NCBI RefSeq assembly: GCF_964275005.1
Contig: NC_092701.1
Location: 30,619,106-30,683,105, forward strand
Length of the DNA stretch: 64,000 nt
Direction: 5' to 3'
From: Diadema setosum
Lineage: Eukaryota; Echinodermata; Echinoidea; Diadematoida; Diadematidae
The stretch's first letter is position 1, and every line of letters begins with the position of its first letter. The notes under the pieces are model-generated. The model saw nothing but the letters and a program-made list of their open reading frames with translations, had not been told where the DNA came from and did not search any database. Below, in pieces: positions 10,995 to 21,600 of the stretch. Position numbers and translations under genes: made by a program.

Positions 10995-11684
10995 TGTGAC
11001 TCTGCATCACAAAACAAACAAAAAGTCGCCAGACATGGACTTTTAGTTAAGAGTAGATTCTCAAAGAGCAGACTCTAAGCTTTGAAATGATGTATGACTC
11101 AATTCAAATGGACTCTCCTAACCTATCTAGATATTTGAAAGAAAGGGCACACTCTTGAAAGTGCGAACTGAGAAAACAGGCTCTGAAATACAGGGTGTAT
11201 TCAAGCGCTTAATCTTTACCAAGCTATGCCAGCTGTGGGATGAATTGAACAAAAAACAGGATGTTGACCACTGGAGCATCAACAATGAAGGGATTATCAG
11301 AGTAGGCTGAAATTAAGCATTCTTCATTAGCACATTCTGTTTATGATTAATACCAACTTTCAATGCAGTAGCATCATTCTCTCCAAAGTTATTGGAGTTG
11401 AAAGTGAAGTGTATGGACAGGGCTTTTGAGAAATGGGAAGAGGGTTCTATGAGAAACATCTAATCACACTATTCCACCAAAAAGTGTTCGAGAAAAACTG
11501 CTGAAAACACTAGTTCCTGTTTGTTTTATGATCCCAAACTTTTATATAATATAGACAAAGACTTGCTCTTTCAGAAAATATGAAAAACTCAAGATTGGTT
11601 AGGTTGACCTATTTCACCTATTTTCAGTCCTCACACAAAATCACTGTGTGCGACTTTTTGTTCGTTTTGTGGTGCACGGTCACA
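10995..11684. mobile_element. TGTGACC MITE, copy 1 (TA-target)
   Basis: Long terminal inverted repeats: left TGTGACTCTGCATCACAAAA then CAAACAAAAAGTCGC; right GCGACTTTTTGTTCG then TTTTGTGGTGCACGGTCACA. Two further copies lie at 48,573-49,220 and 51,257-51,884. All three are 630-690 bp and non-coding. TA runs on both sides fit TA-target insertion by a Tc1/mariner-type transposase acting in trans. Confidence 0.9.
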
Positions 11685-11694
11685 TTTATATATA

Positions 11695-11905
11695 TGACCA
11701 TATACCATCCTTCCGGAAGTATATCATTTGCGCTGATGGCTTCAAATGTACCAATAACTTGTGATAAGAGAATAAGTGATTTCCTCATGTTGTCACAGTT
11801 TTTGTCCTTGAAGTCGACTTCACAAGAAAAAAAATGTGACAATGCTGTGTTATCTAAGCACTTGACATGACGCCAAGTATATATATATATATAATTATAT
11901 ATCAT
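11695..11905. other. Upstream-flank block of secreted-protein copy 1
   Basis: GATGGCTTCAAATGTAC, GATAAGAGAATAA..TTTCCTCA and a TAAGCACT..GAC..AAGT end followed by a TA run are shared with 60,280-60,440; the end also matches 25,880-25,925. It marks the start of the duplicated segment that carries the secreted-protein genes. Confidence 0.6.
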
Positions 11906-11971
11906 GTACCATTATCATTTATTTACCACTCCCCACATAGATACATGTCCATGTATTCTTTAATATATTAG

Positions 11972-12008
11972 ATATAGGTTTTCCCGCCCGATTTCATCAG
12001 ATTTAATG

Positions 12009-12054
<46 letters not shown>

Positions 12055-13352
12055 TAAGGTCTTATTTATCCAGGGTAGCCTCTTCAGTGTTGCCACTGCT
12101 CTACCAGAGGGCCCTGCAATTTTTATTACCCCGGCGTTGCCAGGTACCCATTTATACACCTGGGTCGAGAGGGACATTGTGGGTAAAAACACCTTGTCCA
12201 AGGACGTAAGCACTGCGCGGGATTTGAACTCAGGTCCTCCGCTTGAGAGTCGAGAGTCTTATCCACTCTGCCACAGCGCCCCCACAGATTTGCATTCGAT
12301 TTAATGATGCGAGCATTCATTTTCGAGCGAATTAATGATCACCGAGATCAACATTCAAAAAGCCAAGTAGTTTATTCAGTTTAATTTCATCAGCATTCCA
12401 ATTCCTGATTTTGTCACGTAAACGTGTAAACAGCGCGTTCAAATTAAGAATGCACGTGAAACTCATTTTAATTCTCACCGGCGCAGCTGCGATGAACATT
12501 GAGGAATTCAAATTAACGAATAGGCAAACATTTACAGCATCTTGGCAGTGTTTTTTGGTTGTCGCTCATGTTCTTTGTATATTCTCCATCTGTTTGAATA
12601 ATGGTACAACCACTCTCAGACGTACATGCCAAGGTGCCAGGCGCGTCAACAGATCGACGGCTTAAGAAACTGAGAGACTGAACATCGAAATTATTAATAA
12701 TTATGTAAAAGAAGGAATATCCCATGCAATCTATCTCACACACATTTCAAAGCTCAAACGTGACTGTCAACAAAATCTCTTATACGACTATAATCACACT
12801 TGACATATCGATGTTCTCATGTGATCTCTCATTATGTGAGCAAAGTCGGAGTTTAACCATTCTGTAAAAAAATGTGATATCCATTTTGATTGGGAAATAA
12901 AGTGAAAATAGCCGAATAAAAAAAAAATAACGTGAAAAAGAGATGCTGAAATTGAAATGATTACACTGAACGTTGATGAATTTGCCATTCATCAACGTAA
13001 GAATATTCGTAAGAATTGCATTGAATCACAGGACATGGTTATGCTAATTGAATTTGAACGTTCAAAGGTTGAAGGTGTGTGCCTTTAAATGAAATTGAAA
13101 CTGGTATTTGGTGCGAATTTGAACGTCTATCCAGCTGGCGCGAAATTGAATGCCAACTTTGAGCCGTCAAATTGAATAAATTTCTCTCTAAATTGAATGA
13201 AATAAAATCTACAAAGAATGACACTGAAATTGAATTCTCAAGGAATTAAAATGAACCGTGAGAGTAAAGCAGTGACAAAAATACCTTGAATTTGAACGCC
13301 TTGTCATTAATTCAATTGCAAATCTGATGAATTTGGGCGGGAAAACCTATAT
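11972..13352. mobile_element. MITE with TATAGGTTTTCCCGCCC termini, carrying a SINE
   Basis: Left end ATATAGGTTTTCCCGCCC then GATTTCATCAGATTT; right end AAATCTGATGAATTTG then GGCGGGAAAACCTATAT. The two pair over about 35 bp. The inside is made of short imperfect repeats (GAATTTGAACG, AAATTGAAT types). A tRNA-derived SINE is inserted at 12,008-12,285, so the original element was about 1.1 kb. Open frames inside have no protein character. Confidence 0.85.
12008..12285 (-). mobile_element. tRNA-derived SINE with (AAT)n tail
   Basis: Minus strand: head GGGGGCGCTGTGGCAGAGTG with A box TGGCAGAGTGG and B box AGTTCAAATCC, a Leu/Ser-tRNA-like front. The body (TTGGACAAGGTGTTTTTACC ... CACAATGTCCCTCTCGACCC) is followed by an (ATT)n tail at 12,008-12,053. 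CAGATTT flanks both ends and may be the target-site duplication. A body fragment recurs near 54,309-54,345. Confidence 0.85.
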
Positions 13353-13689
13353 TAACATTAACGTAATCGTATTTTCTTTATAAATGAGCAAAAACATTTA
13401 CGAAAATGATTCAGTTTTGAAGAGAGAAAAAACTGAAAGTGGAATCTTCACTTTCATAGACTGTGAGAGAAAAAAAAAACGCGACAGAAAAAAAGATATT
13501 TAGAAACAAGTTTTTAGAAGTCAAATATATATATATATATGTATATTAATAATAAGTTAAAAAAATATTGCGTTACAAATGTAATTTGCGTAACCATTGA
13601 GCGGATGCGAGTAAAAAGACGTAAAAACAAAATAGTGTCAAATTAGGATTCTATGAATGCATTACAGGAATGTAGAAGCACTATTTATG

Positions 13690-13970
13690 AGTAGGAAGTG
13701 TTCGTGTGGGTTGTTCAATTTGCTATTTATAACTGGCGGGATAATCACCCGCTTTGTAGGTATAAGGAAGTTTATTTTATAGCTATTTAGATATTGATGT
13801 GTGAAGGCGTGAAAGTGGAGAAATGCTGAAAATCTCAGTTTTAAAAGAGATTTCTGAACGCCTTTTCCGGCATACGTCAGATCAAATGAACAGGACTTTT
13901 GTCAAGATCAGGCTGACACATTTAAGTGATATGAGAACATAGTTTCAGGCAACTCTCGTCTCATCACGCA
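13690..13970 (+). promoter_or_regulatory. Promoter/5' UTR of secreted-protein copy 1
   Basis: Aligns with 26,995-27,292 in front of copy 2. Shared blocks are GTGTGGGTTGTTCA, GTATAAGGAAG, GTGTGAAGGCGT and TAAAAGAGATTTCTGA. The TATAAGG at 13,761-13,767 sits about 210 bp before the ATG, close to the 216 bp in copy 2, and could be the TATA box. Confidence 0.5.
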
Positions 13971-14246
13971 ATGGCCAAAATAAATTTGATAATGTACTTT
14001 TCTTTTTAACAGTTTCAATATAAACTTAAGTCAGCTTCGTCAGGCCAACAAAATGATTTTGCATGAAACGCAATTATTTTTAATGCAATAAAGAGCGTGA
14101 CTCGCACATCTTCACCCGAGGTCAATGTTTGCGCCAAATGCCATGTTCAATGTTCGAAAAATGCAGAAGTAGCAAGCTTATATGAATCTATGTCCTGATG
14201 TATGGCCATGATATGCCGTCACCATTGCAACGCAGTTTTCAATACA

Positions 14247-14289
<43 letters not shown>

Positions 14290-17200
14290 TGTTGGTCATA
14301 AAGATGGAATATTTGTTTTTCTCAAATTTTAACGGCATATCTATTACAATGTGCTTGGAAAATAATATATCTAATGTATGTCAATCACTTAACTTTTTTA
14401 CCATGCCACTTTCACAGCGATTTAACATCACTGATTTTAAACACTAGGAAAACTAAAGAGATGATTTTTGATTTTGGTAAAACTGGTAAAGACAATCATG
14501 AGAGGATTTCCATTGGGGGAGATACCATAGAACAGGTGTCAGAGTACAAATACCTTGGAACAATTATAGATGATAAACTAAGGTGGGATGCAAATACTAA
14601 TAAAATTCAGTCAAAAGGAAACCAGCGATTGTATTTCCTTAGAAAACTCAGGTCATTTAATGTGAAGAGTCAAACACTTGTTCTGTTCTATCAAAGTGTA
14701 ATACAGTCTGTCATGTGCTTCTCTTCAGTAGCATGGTTTAGTAGTTTAACAGAGAAAAATAAGTCTGAACTGGAAAGGGTTGTATCACAAGCCAGCAAAA
14801 TTATAGGAATGCCTGTGCAACATTTAGAGGACATTGTACAATCTGCTCTTTTGTCTAGACTTGATATTGTAATGAAAGATGAATCACATCCGCTTCATGA
14901 TGAGGTGACTGTAAACAGATCAGGTAGAATTAGACTTCGAAAAGTAAAGACGGAGAGGTTCAGACGGTCATTTCTGATCGCAGCATGTAAAGCTTTCAAT
15001 AGCAGATTTAATAGATGAGTTTATGTTCTTTGTTTATTTACAGTACATGCTATATGTTTAAAATATGTGAACTGTTTTAATGATTCTAGATTCATGAGTC
15101 GTATCTTAAGACAAGTGCCAGATGACTCAGCCCAAGCAGGGCTTTGACCGACCTACATGTACTGTATGTGTTGAGCTTAACTACCCTTTGTGCAATGTAT
15201 TTGTGGTGTGAAAGTCCAGTATGTGTGCACTTGATGACAATTGTATTGTTCGTTAGTTATGTTGAATTGCTACATATTTCTGACTCATTGTAAAGTAATT
15301 GTACACAAAATTGTAAACAGCAGCAGTGTAATTGTGGATGAGATAACAATAGACCTGGGAAGTTTTGAGCTGCATGTCTTGCCAACCCTATGACCTATGA
15401 CTGAACTTAATGTTTTAGATTTTGTGATGAAATATTTTTAATTTATTACATATTGTATTTGTTACTGGAACATATGCAGAATAGGAAAGAAGAAAAAAGA
15501 ATTAAGAGAACTTTTAAACAAAATACAAATATGACAACATTATTGAGCATTTGTAATATGTCACACTGCCTGCTATATTTTAGTATGTTGTACGAATGTC
15601 TCTGTCTTAACATTATTGAGCATTTGTAATATGTCACACTGCCTGTTATATTTTAGTATGTTGTACGAATGTCTCTGTCTTTTTATAGCCTTTGTCGCGC
15701 AGCAAATTCTCTTTTAGATAATTTACTGTCTCCTATCCTTGCCCAGGCTTTTTGTGTGCTGGAGCGCTCTTTCACGTTGATCAGGTGATAGTTTTGGTGT
15801 ATGTGTGTGTGTGTACGTGTAAGTTTATAGGGGTGTAACTCGCGGGTGTGGGGTATGTGTGTGTGCGTGTGTGTGGGTGGGTGTGTGTGTGTGTGGGTGT
15901 GTGTGTGAAAGTGTACTCGGTGAGATGGGGGGGGGGGGGGGGGTAGTGGTGGTGTGTAGAACATGTGTTAAAGTCTCAACTGGAGGAGTGCTCCGGCATA
16001 TGGAAGTGCCTGGGTGGGGCGATGGGGCGAAGGAAAAAGAAAAAAAAAGAATGCATACTCTATATACGCTAATATATTCTTCTCCTGTCCTCCTAGCCTT
16101 TCTCTTCCCCCTTCATTGTAATTTCAATGCAATATTTAATCTTTTTTTTTGTATTAAATGTATGTATTTTATGTATGTATGGTATAAAACTCATGTTAAG
16201 TTATTTTCATTATCTATATTCTTCATTTTTGCACCTTTATCTTTATGTATGTCCGAAAACAAATTTTGTGTATATTTTATACATGACAATAAATTATCTT
16301 GAATCTTGAGTCTTGATTTTTAAAGGCATAGTTTATCATGTGTGGATGAAACAAAAACCCAGCATTAGTGCTTAAAAATAGTTCTAAAATGTGAGTTAGG
16401 GATAGAAACGACCACTGTCAAAATTTGAATCTGTATAATCAATGTTAAGTGTTGTTAAATACACAAAATGTGAACAATAGTTATAATAAAAATGTTTCCA
16501 GACTAAACCGTATACAGTTACGGTTTATTGAGAAAAACCCTGATATATCCTTATATTTTAGGTTATATTGCAGATATTTCATATGGTAGGATGTTTTACG
16601 ATACAACAGACCTACACATATGTATCAAATGTGATATCTTGAACATTCTTTAAATCACTGCTCCCAAAGGTAAACTGGACCTTTAACAAGTATAATATGC
16701 CTAAATTATTTTAAAAAACGGGAATGAAACAAAATTGATAATTTTCCAAAGAAACTTTATCAACAGAATATATGTTTTAAACGTAATTCAATTTTCCAGA
16801 TGACCTTTATTGTTTTTGTTTTTGTGTGTGTGATTCCGTTGACAAGTTCACATCAAATTTAGTCATTGTTCTTAAGATATCGGGTATGATGTCCACCACT
16901 GGTATATCCATCCTAGCATGAATCAGAGCGCTTAGGCGTTGTGGCAGGCTGTCCACCCAGGTTGTTGATGACGTCGACAGGTATGGCTTCCCACTCTTCG
17001 CTCAACGCAGCTGTCAACTCCTGCAGATTTTGAGGAATGACCTCTCTGCCGTTGATGGCTCGGCCTAGGGCATCACATGCATGTTCTATGGGGTTCATAT
17101 CTGGCGAACAAGCTGGCCATGGCAACTGCTCAACCCCCTCTGCCTCTAGGAATTCTCTAACTACAGCTGCCCTGTGCGGTCTAGCGTTATCATGCTGCAG

Positions 17201-18210
17201 TCGGAAATTGAACCCATAAACATGTCTTTCATATGGAAGGTAGTGGAACTCCAATATCTACCTGTAGACAGCGGCGTTCACTAGGTATTAAGCACCACTA
17301 TAGCGGTGCCATCCGGCACCACTAGTGGGGTTTTCCTCCGTAATGGATTCCGGCCCAGACCATCGCTGGGCCTCCTCCACCTTGGGTTGTCTCGGAGACA
17401 CAGTCATCCCGAAGGCTTTCCCCAGCTAATTAACGAACTCGCTGTCTCCCATCTCTACGGTCAAGGATGAACCGACTCTCGTCCATGAAGATAACGTGTT
17501 GCCAATGTCCCAGTTGAAGCGTCCTGTGCTGCCTGGCCCAAAGGAGACGAGCTAACCCGTGGCGAACCGTCAGGCGTAGACATCTAAGCAATCATCGTCT
17601 CGGTAGCCATGTTGTATCAATCTGAGACTGACTGTTGATCTTGAGACGTTGATTCCATGATGTCTCCTTCACAAGCGTTGAAGACGACTCGTGAGTAACT
17701 TCTGGTTTCTGCGGCTAAGATTCAACAGTTGGCGATCATCTCTACTTGTTGTCAGTCTGGGACGTCCTGGTGATTTCCGTGACAGCACATTTCCTCTCTC
17801 ACGATGACGCTTAAGGATTTTAGAGACTGCACCCTGTGAAATCCCTAGGATTTCTCCTATACGAGTCTGCTTGTAGCCCTTTTGCCTCAGCATTGGACCA
17901 GGCACAGTCTAGGGGGAATCTGTACCAATTTTTAATGCAAACAGTACAGGGAACTTGGAAAAAATAAACTTTCTCTACACGATGTAAAATCAGCTAAAAG
18001 GGCAATATTTCAACTCCACAGGGCTTTATAGTCTGCACAAGGTAACTTTGTTACGTAATAACAAATTCCTCATGTTCAACTATCACCTGAATAATGGGGT
18101 AACATTACGTAATCAATAACATACCACCTTGTCTACAGACAGCTTTTTAAATGCAAACAAAACGGTCGACTTTTATTCAATACAAAATTATTCCACCTTT
18201 TTGACTAGCA

Positions 18211-18262
<52 letters not shown>

Positions 18263-18655
18263 CACGCCTTCATCTCCAAACTAATGTGTATGTCATCAAC
18301 TACATGAGCACTGCTAAAAAGTAGGTCGATTCACAAGATTTGCAACTCACCGATTTCATACTGCGCGATGGACTTTCAGCGGCTTTTGCAATAAAACGAC
18401 AAGTGGACTTATTGGTTTTTGTCACAAAACAAATTGCACGTACAAAATTTCACGCTTTCCTCTTTGTGTAGATTTCTGAAAATTAAACCTTCTATTACGC
18501 AGATAACCGACATTCATATTTGATCTCTATATCATTTGCGTTCTTCGCCAACAGAGTGTAACGAAAGTCGTGATTTAAAAGAATTGAACAAATTTGACTT
18601 CAATTGTTTCTTTTTTTGTGTGTATCTTTTTCGGCGAGCACAATCTGCATTTATA

Positions 18656-18692
<37 letters not shown>

Positions 18693-21600
18693 CCGGATGG
18701 ATAGATAGATACATATGTATGTGAGATATAATATTATTATATTCATTCGACTAATGATAATGACACTGAGTTGCAAAATCGTAAATCATGAACGAGTTTT
18801 GATAAAAGTCTTAAAATGAAAATAGCGGTGACCCTTTTGAGATTTTTTTTTTTTTTGTCCACACAAACTAGAATTCGGTATGCATACTTATAGATTTCTG
18901 TGTATGTCCATACAAAAAAAAAAACAGTAACTAACATTACTATATATTGACTGAAAAACACAAAAAGTGTGTTCCTCATAATCAAGAAGGAACGGAAACA
19001 ATGTAATTTCATTTTATTTTCTAAAAAACATTTTTTTTTTAGTCGTTAAATAATTCGCCGGTACCCAAGGAGATGCAAACATTGCAGAAAATGTGATAAC
19101 TTATTGCTTTCAATTCCCCATTTATTACAGAACTGGTGAGTCTCTCAGAGTACTTACACTGTACGTATCATCAAGCTATTTCCTGAAAGCAACCCAGGGC
19201 GTACCATCCAACCGAACAAAACGCTCTTGTGACAATTGGAGTGACATATATTAATGACTCAATTACATACAGATGCCAAGACAAGGACCTCAGATTTTAC
19301 GTATATTAATTCTCTCATTTGCTGTATTCGACAATTCACAAATCCATTTCTTGTCACGTTAATGGTGTGTAATATATAACAGTAAGACAATATACTTTTA
19401 TGACTTCGCGTATTAAAAGGCTTAATAAAACTGATCAGAGGTACACTTTAAATTTGTATTCTTGCTATATAACATTTGGTACCTAAACATGAAAGTGAAA
19501 AGTAATGAATGATGAATTTGTTGATTATTGCTACAAATATCAGCTACAAATTTATTAAAGTTACATGTATTTGGTCAGAAAGTGTTTAAGCAATTGTGCG
19601 TGCTCTTTTCGTTTCTTCCGCAGAATGTCCATGGCTGTTCCCCAGAACATCGTCCCGAATGCCTTCCTGCAATAATCAATGAAGAAAATCTTGGATCACA
19701 GGGTGAGGTAACAGTTCCTATTTCTCAAAGTATCTATAATCGTGTTGTTTGGCCTAGCGTTATCGTATACACTTAAGGTCATTTTACATTTTTAATTAAA
19801 ATGACTTCAGCTGGATATAAATTCCCACTATGGATTTTTCCTAAAAGCAATAAAAGTACTAGCTGCCTATCTGATTTTTTTTTTCAATGCTCTGCAAAGG
19901 ATTTCTTTTCGTTCTCAGTTTCGATAAGATTTTTTTTTTTTAACATGAATATTCTTTATTATGTCTGTAATGTAACCCATAGTAATCCCCCACCCTCTGA
20001 ATGTGTTTAATTGAAACCATAGCCGAAACGTAGATGTGGATGAAATAAAAGCAGCAATATCGGGAGAACGCAACAGTGAAAATTTAAGGAAAATCGGACG
20101 ATCGATCGAACAACATTACAAGCGTGACAAAGTAAATAACGAGGATTCCAGAAAATTCCCCTTATCATGGAAAGCACACATTTCATCTACTTGCTACACT
20201 GCAAAAAGTCCGGTGTTAAATAGTGAACACCGAGCTGGTGTTAAATTTTCGGTGCTTATTTATGGTGTTAAATTAACACCTACCGGTGTAATTTCCAAAT
20301 TTTTAACTGTTTTTTGAAGAGTTTCTTAGTAACTGCACTTCTTGTTGATTTTTAATTTAATCAAGACGATCAAGAATTTTACATTAAAATACTAGATTTT
20401 TGAAAAAATGTGAAAATAAATTTACACCAAAGTAACACCAGCTGGTGTGGTCCCTTATTGAAGCTGGACGGGTGTTAAACCATTGATATCAACACCAGCA
20501 AATATCAAATCAACACCATGTGGTGTCATTTTTGAATTAACACCAGTACAGTGTCAAATTAACACCACGAAGTGTCAGGTGAACACTTTTCAACACCATC
20601 ACAGTGCATTTTTAACACCTGTGGGTGTGGTCCTTTATTGAAGTTTGATCGGTGTTAGATTTAACACCCGTGGTGTTAAATCTAACACCGATGTTTTTAC
20701 AGTGTACTGACATACATATATGTTAAAGAGTAACATTATTTCCCCTACTTCCTGGAAGAAATAAGTTAAGTGCTCTTTCATTAAGCTCCAAAAATTGAAA
20801 TATTATATTTCCTTATGTTGTTGTCCATGATGACGTCATGAAGTTTAGTAGTGTCATTATCCATTTATGATGGCAGAGACACTTTACAACTCTTTTTTTT
20901 TTTGTTCGATTGTTTGATCTTTCCATTTAATGGTGAGTTCAATAGACATTGCTGCTTTCACTCGATCAAAATTCAAGTTCGGGCTTTGGTTTCCTCCCAA
21001 AGTTCACGTTGCATAGTTATGATTTTGATGGCAATTTTCCGTTTGTAAAAATCACAGCTCCTTTGTTTCCGACAACATGAAACACTCAATGAAAGTATAG
21101 AACATACTGACACTGGCACGAAAACAAAACAAAAGCATAAACGAAACTACAAGTATACATGTTGACATTATACGTAATAGCATTGTCAACTAAAGCACAT
21201 GTCAAGGAAATAATAGGCCCTAAGCATAATTTCATTTGACTTTGGCAGACAAACTATGCTAACTGTGTGGAGGTATGGAGCATCTTCACATTTCCGGAAA
21301 TTCTATGCGTCCAAGCATAAGACGCATGGATTTTTAATTAATGCCTTGAGCAGGAACTGCTCAAAAAAGCAGATGAAAAGGTATCAATATCATATCGGAC
21401 ATTTTAGAGAGAATCCCATAGTCGTGTTTAAAGTAATTGGTGAAGGCAGATGCAAATTAATCATGATCAATCTTACAAATATTCCCTCGACAGTAACAGC
21501 AGAAAAGTTGGTCCTACTTTTCAGAGAAACAGTAAAAAGATTTGCTATTACCCGAAAAATGCTACTGGAAACCAAACCACTCCTTCTCTCTCTCTCTGTG

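Larger units (their letters stand above)
14287..18213 (-). mobile_element. Tc1/mariner-like transposon copy 1 with nested insertions
   Basis: Left end CACTGTTGGTCATAAAGATG and right end TATTCCACCTTTTTGACTAG then CAGTG are inverted repeats. The element is nearly the same as the 1.69-kb copy at 49,468-51,160. About 2.26 kb (14,415-16,680) is extra sequence: an L2-like LINE end plus a TTAA-flanked MITE. The transposase is on the minus strand at 16,913-17,905 and is broken. It lies in intron 1 of the copy-1 secreted-protein gene. Confidence 0.9.

Noticed and set aside
20036..20317. 93-codon frame starting MDEIKAAISGERN
   Set aside because: Overlaps the end of a MITE, lacks splice sites and has no homolog in the second gene copy.
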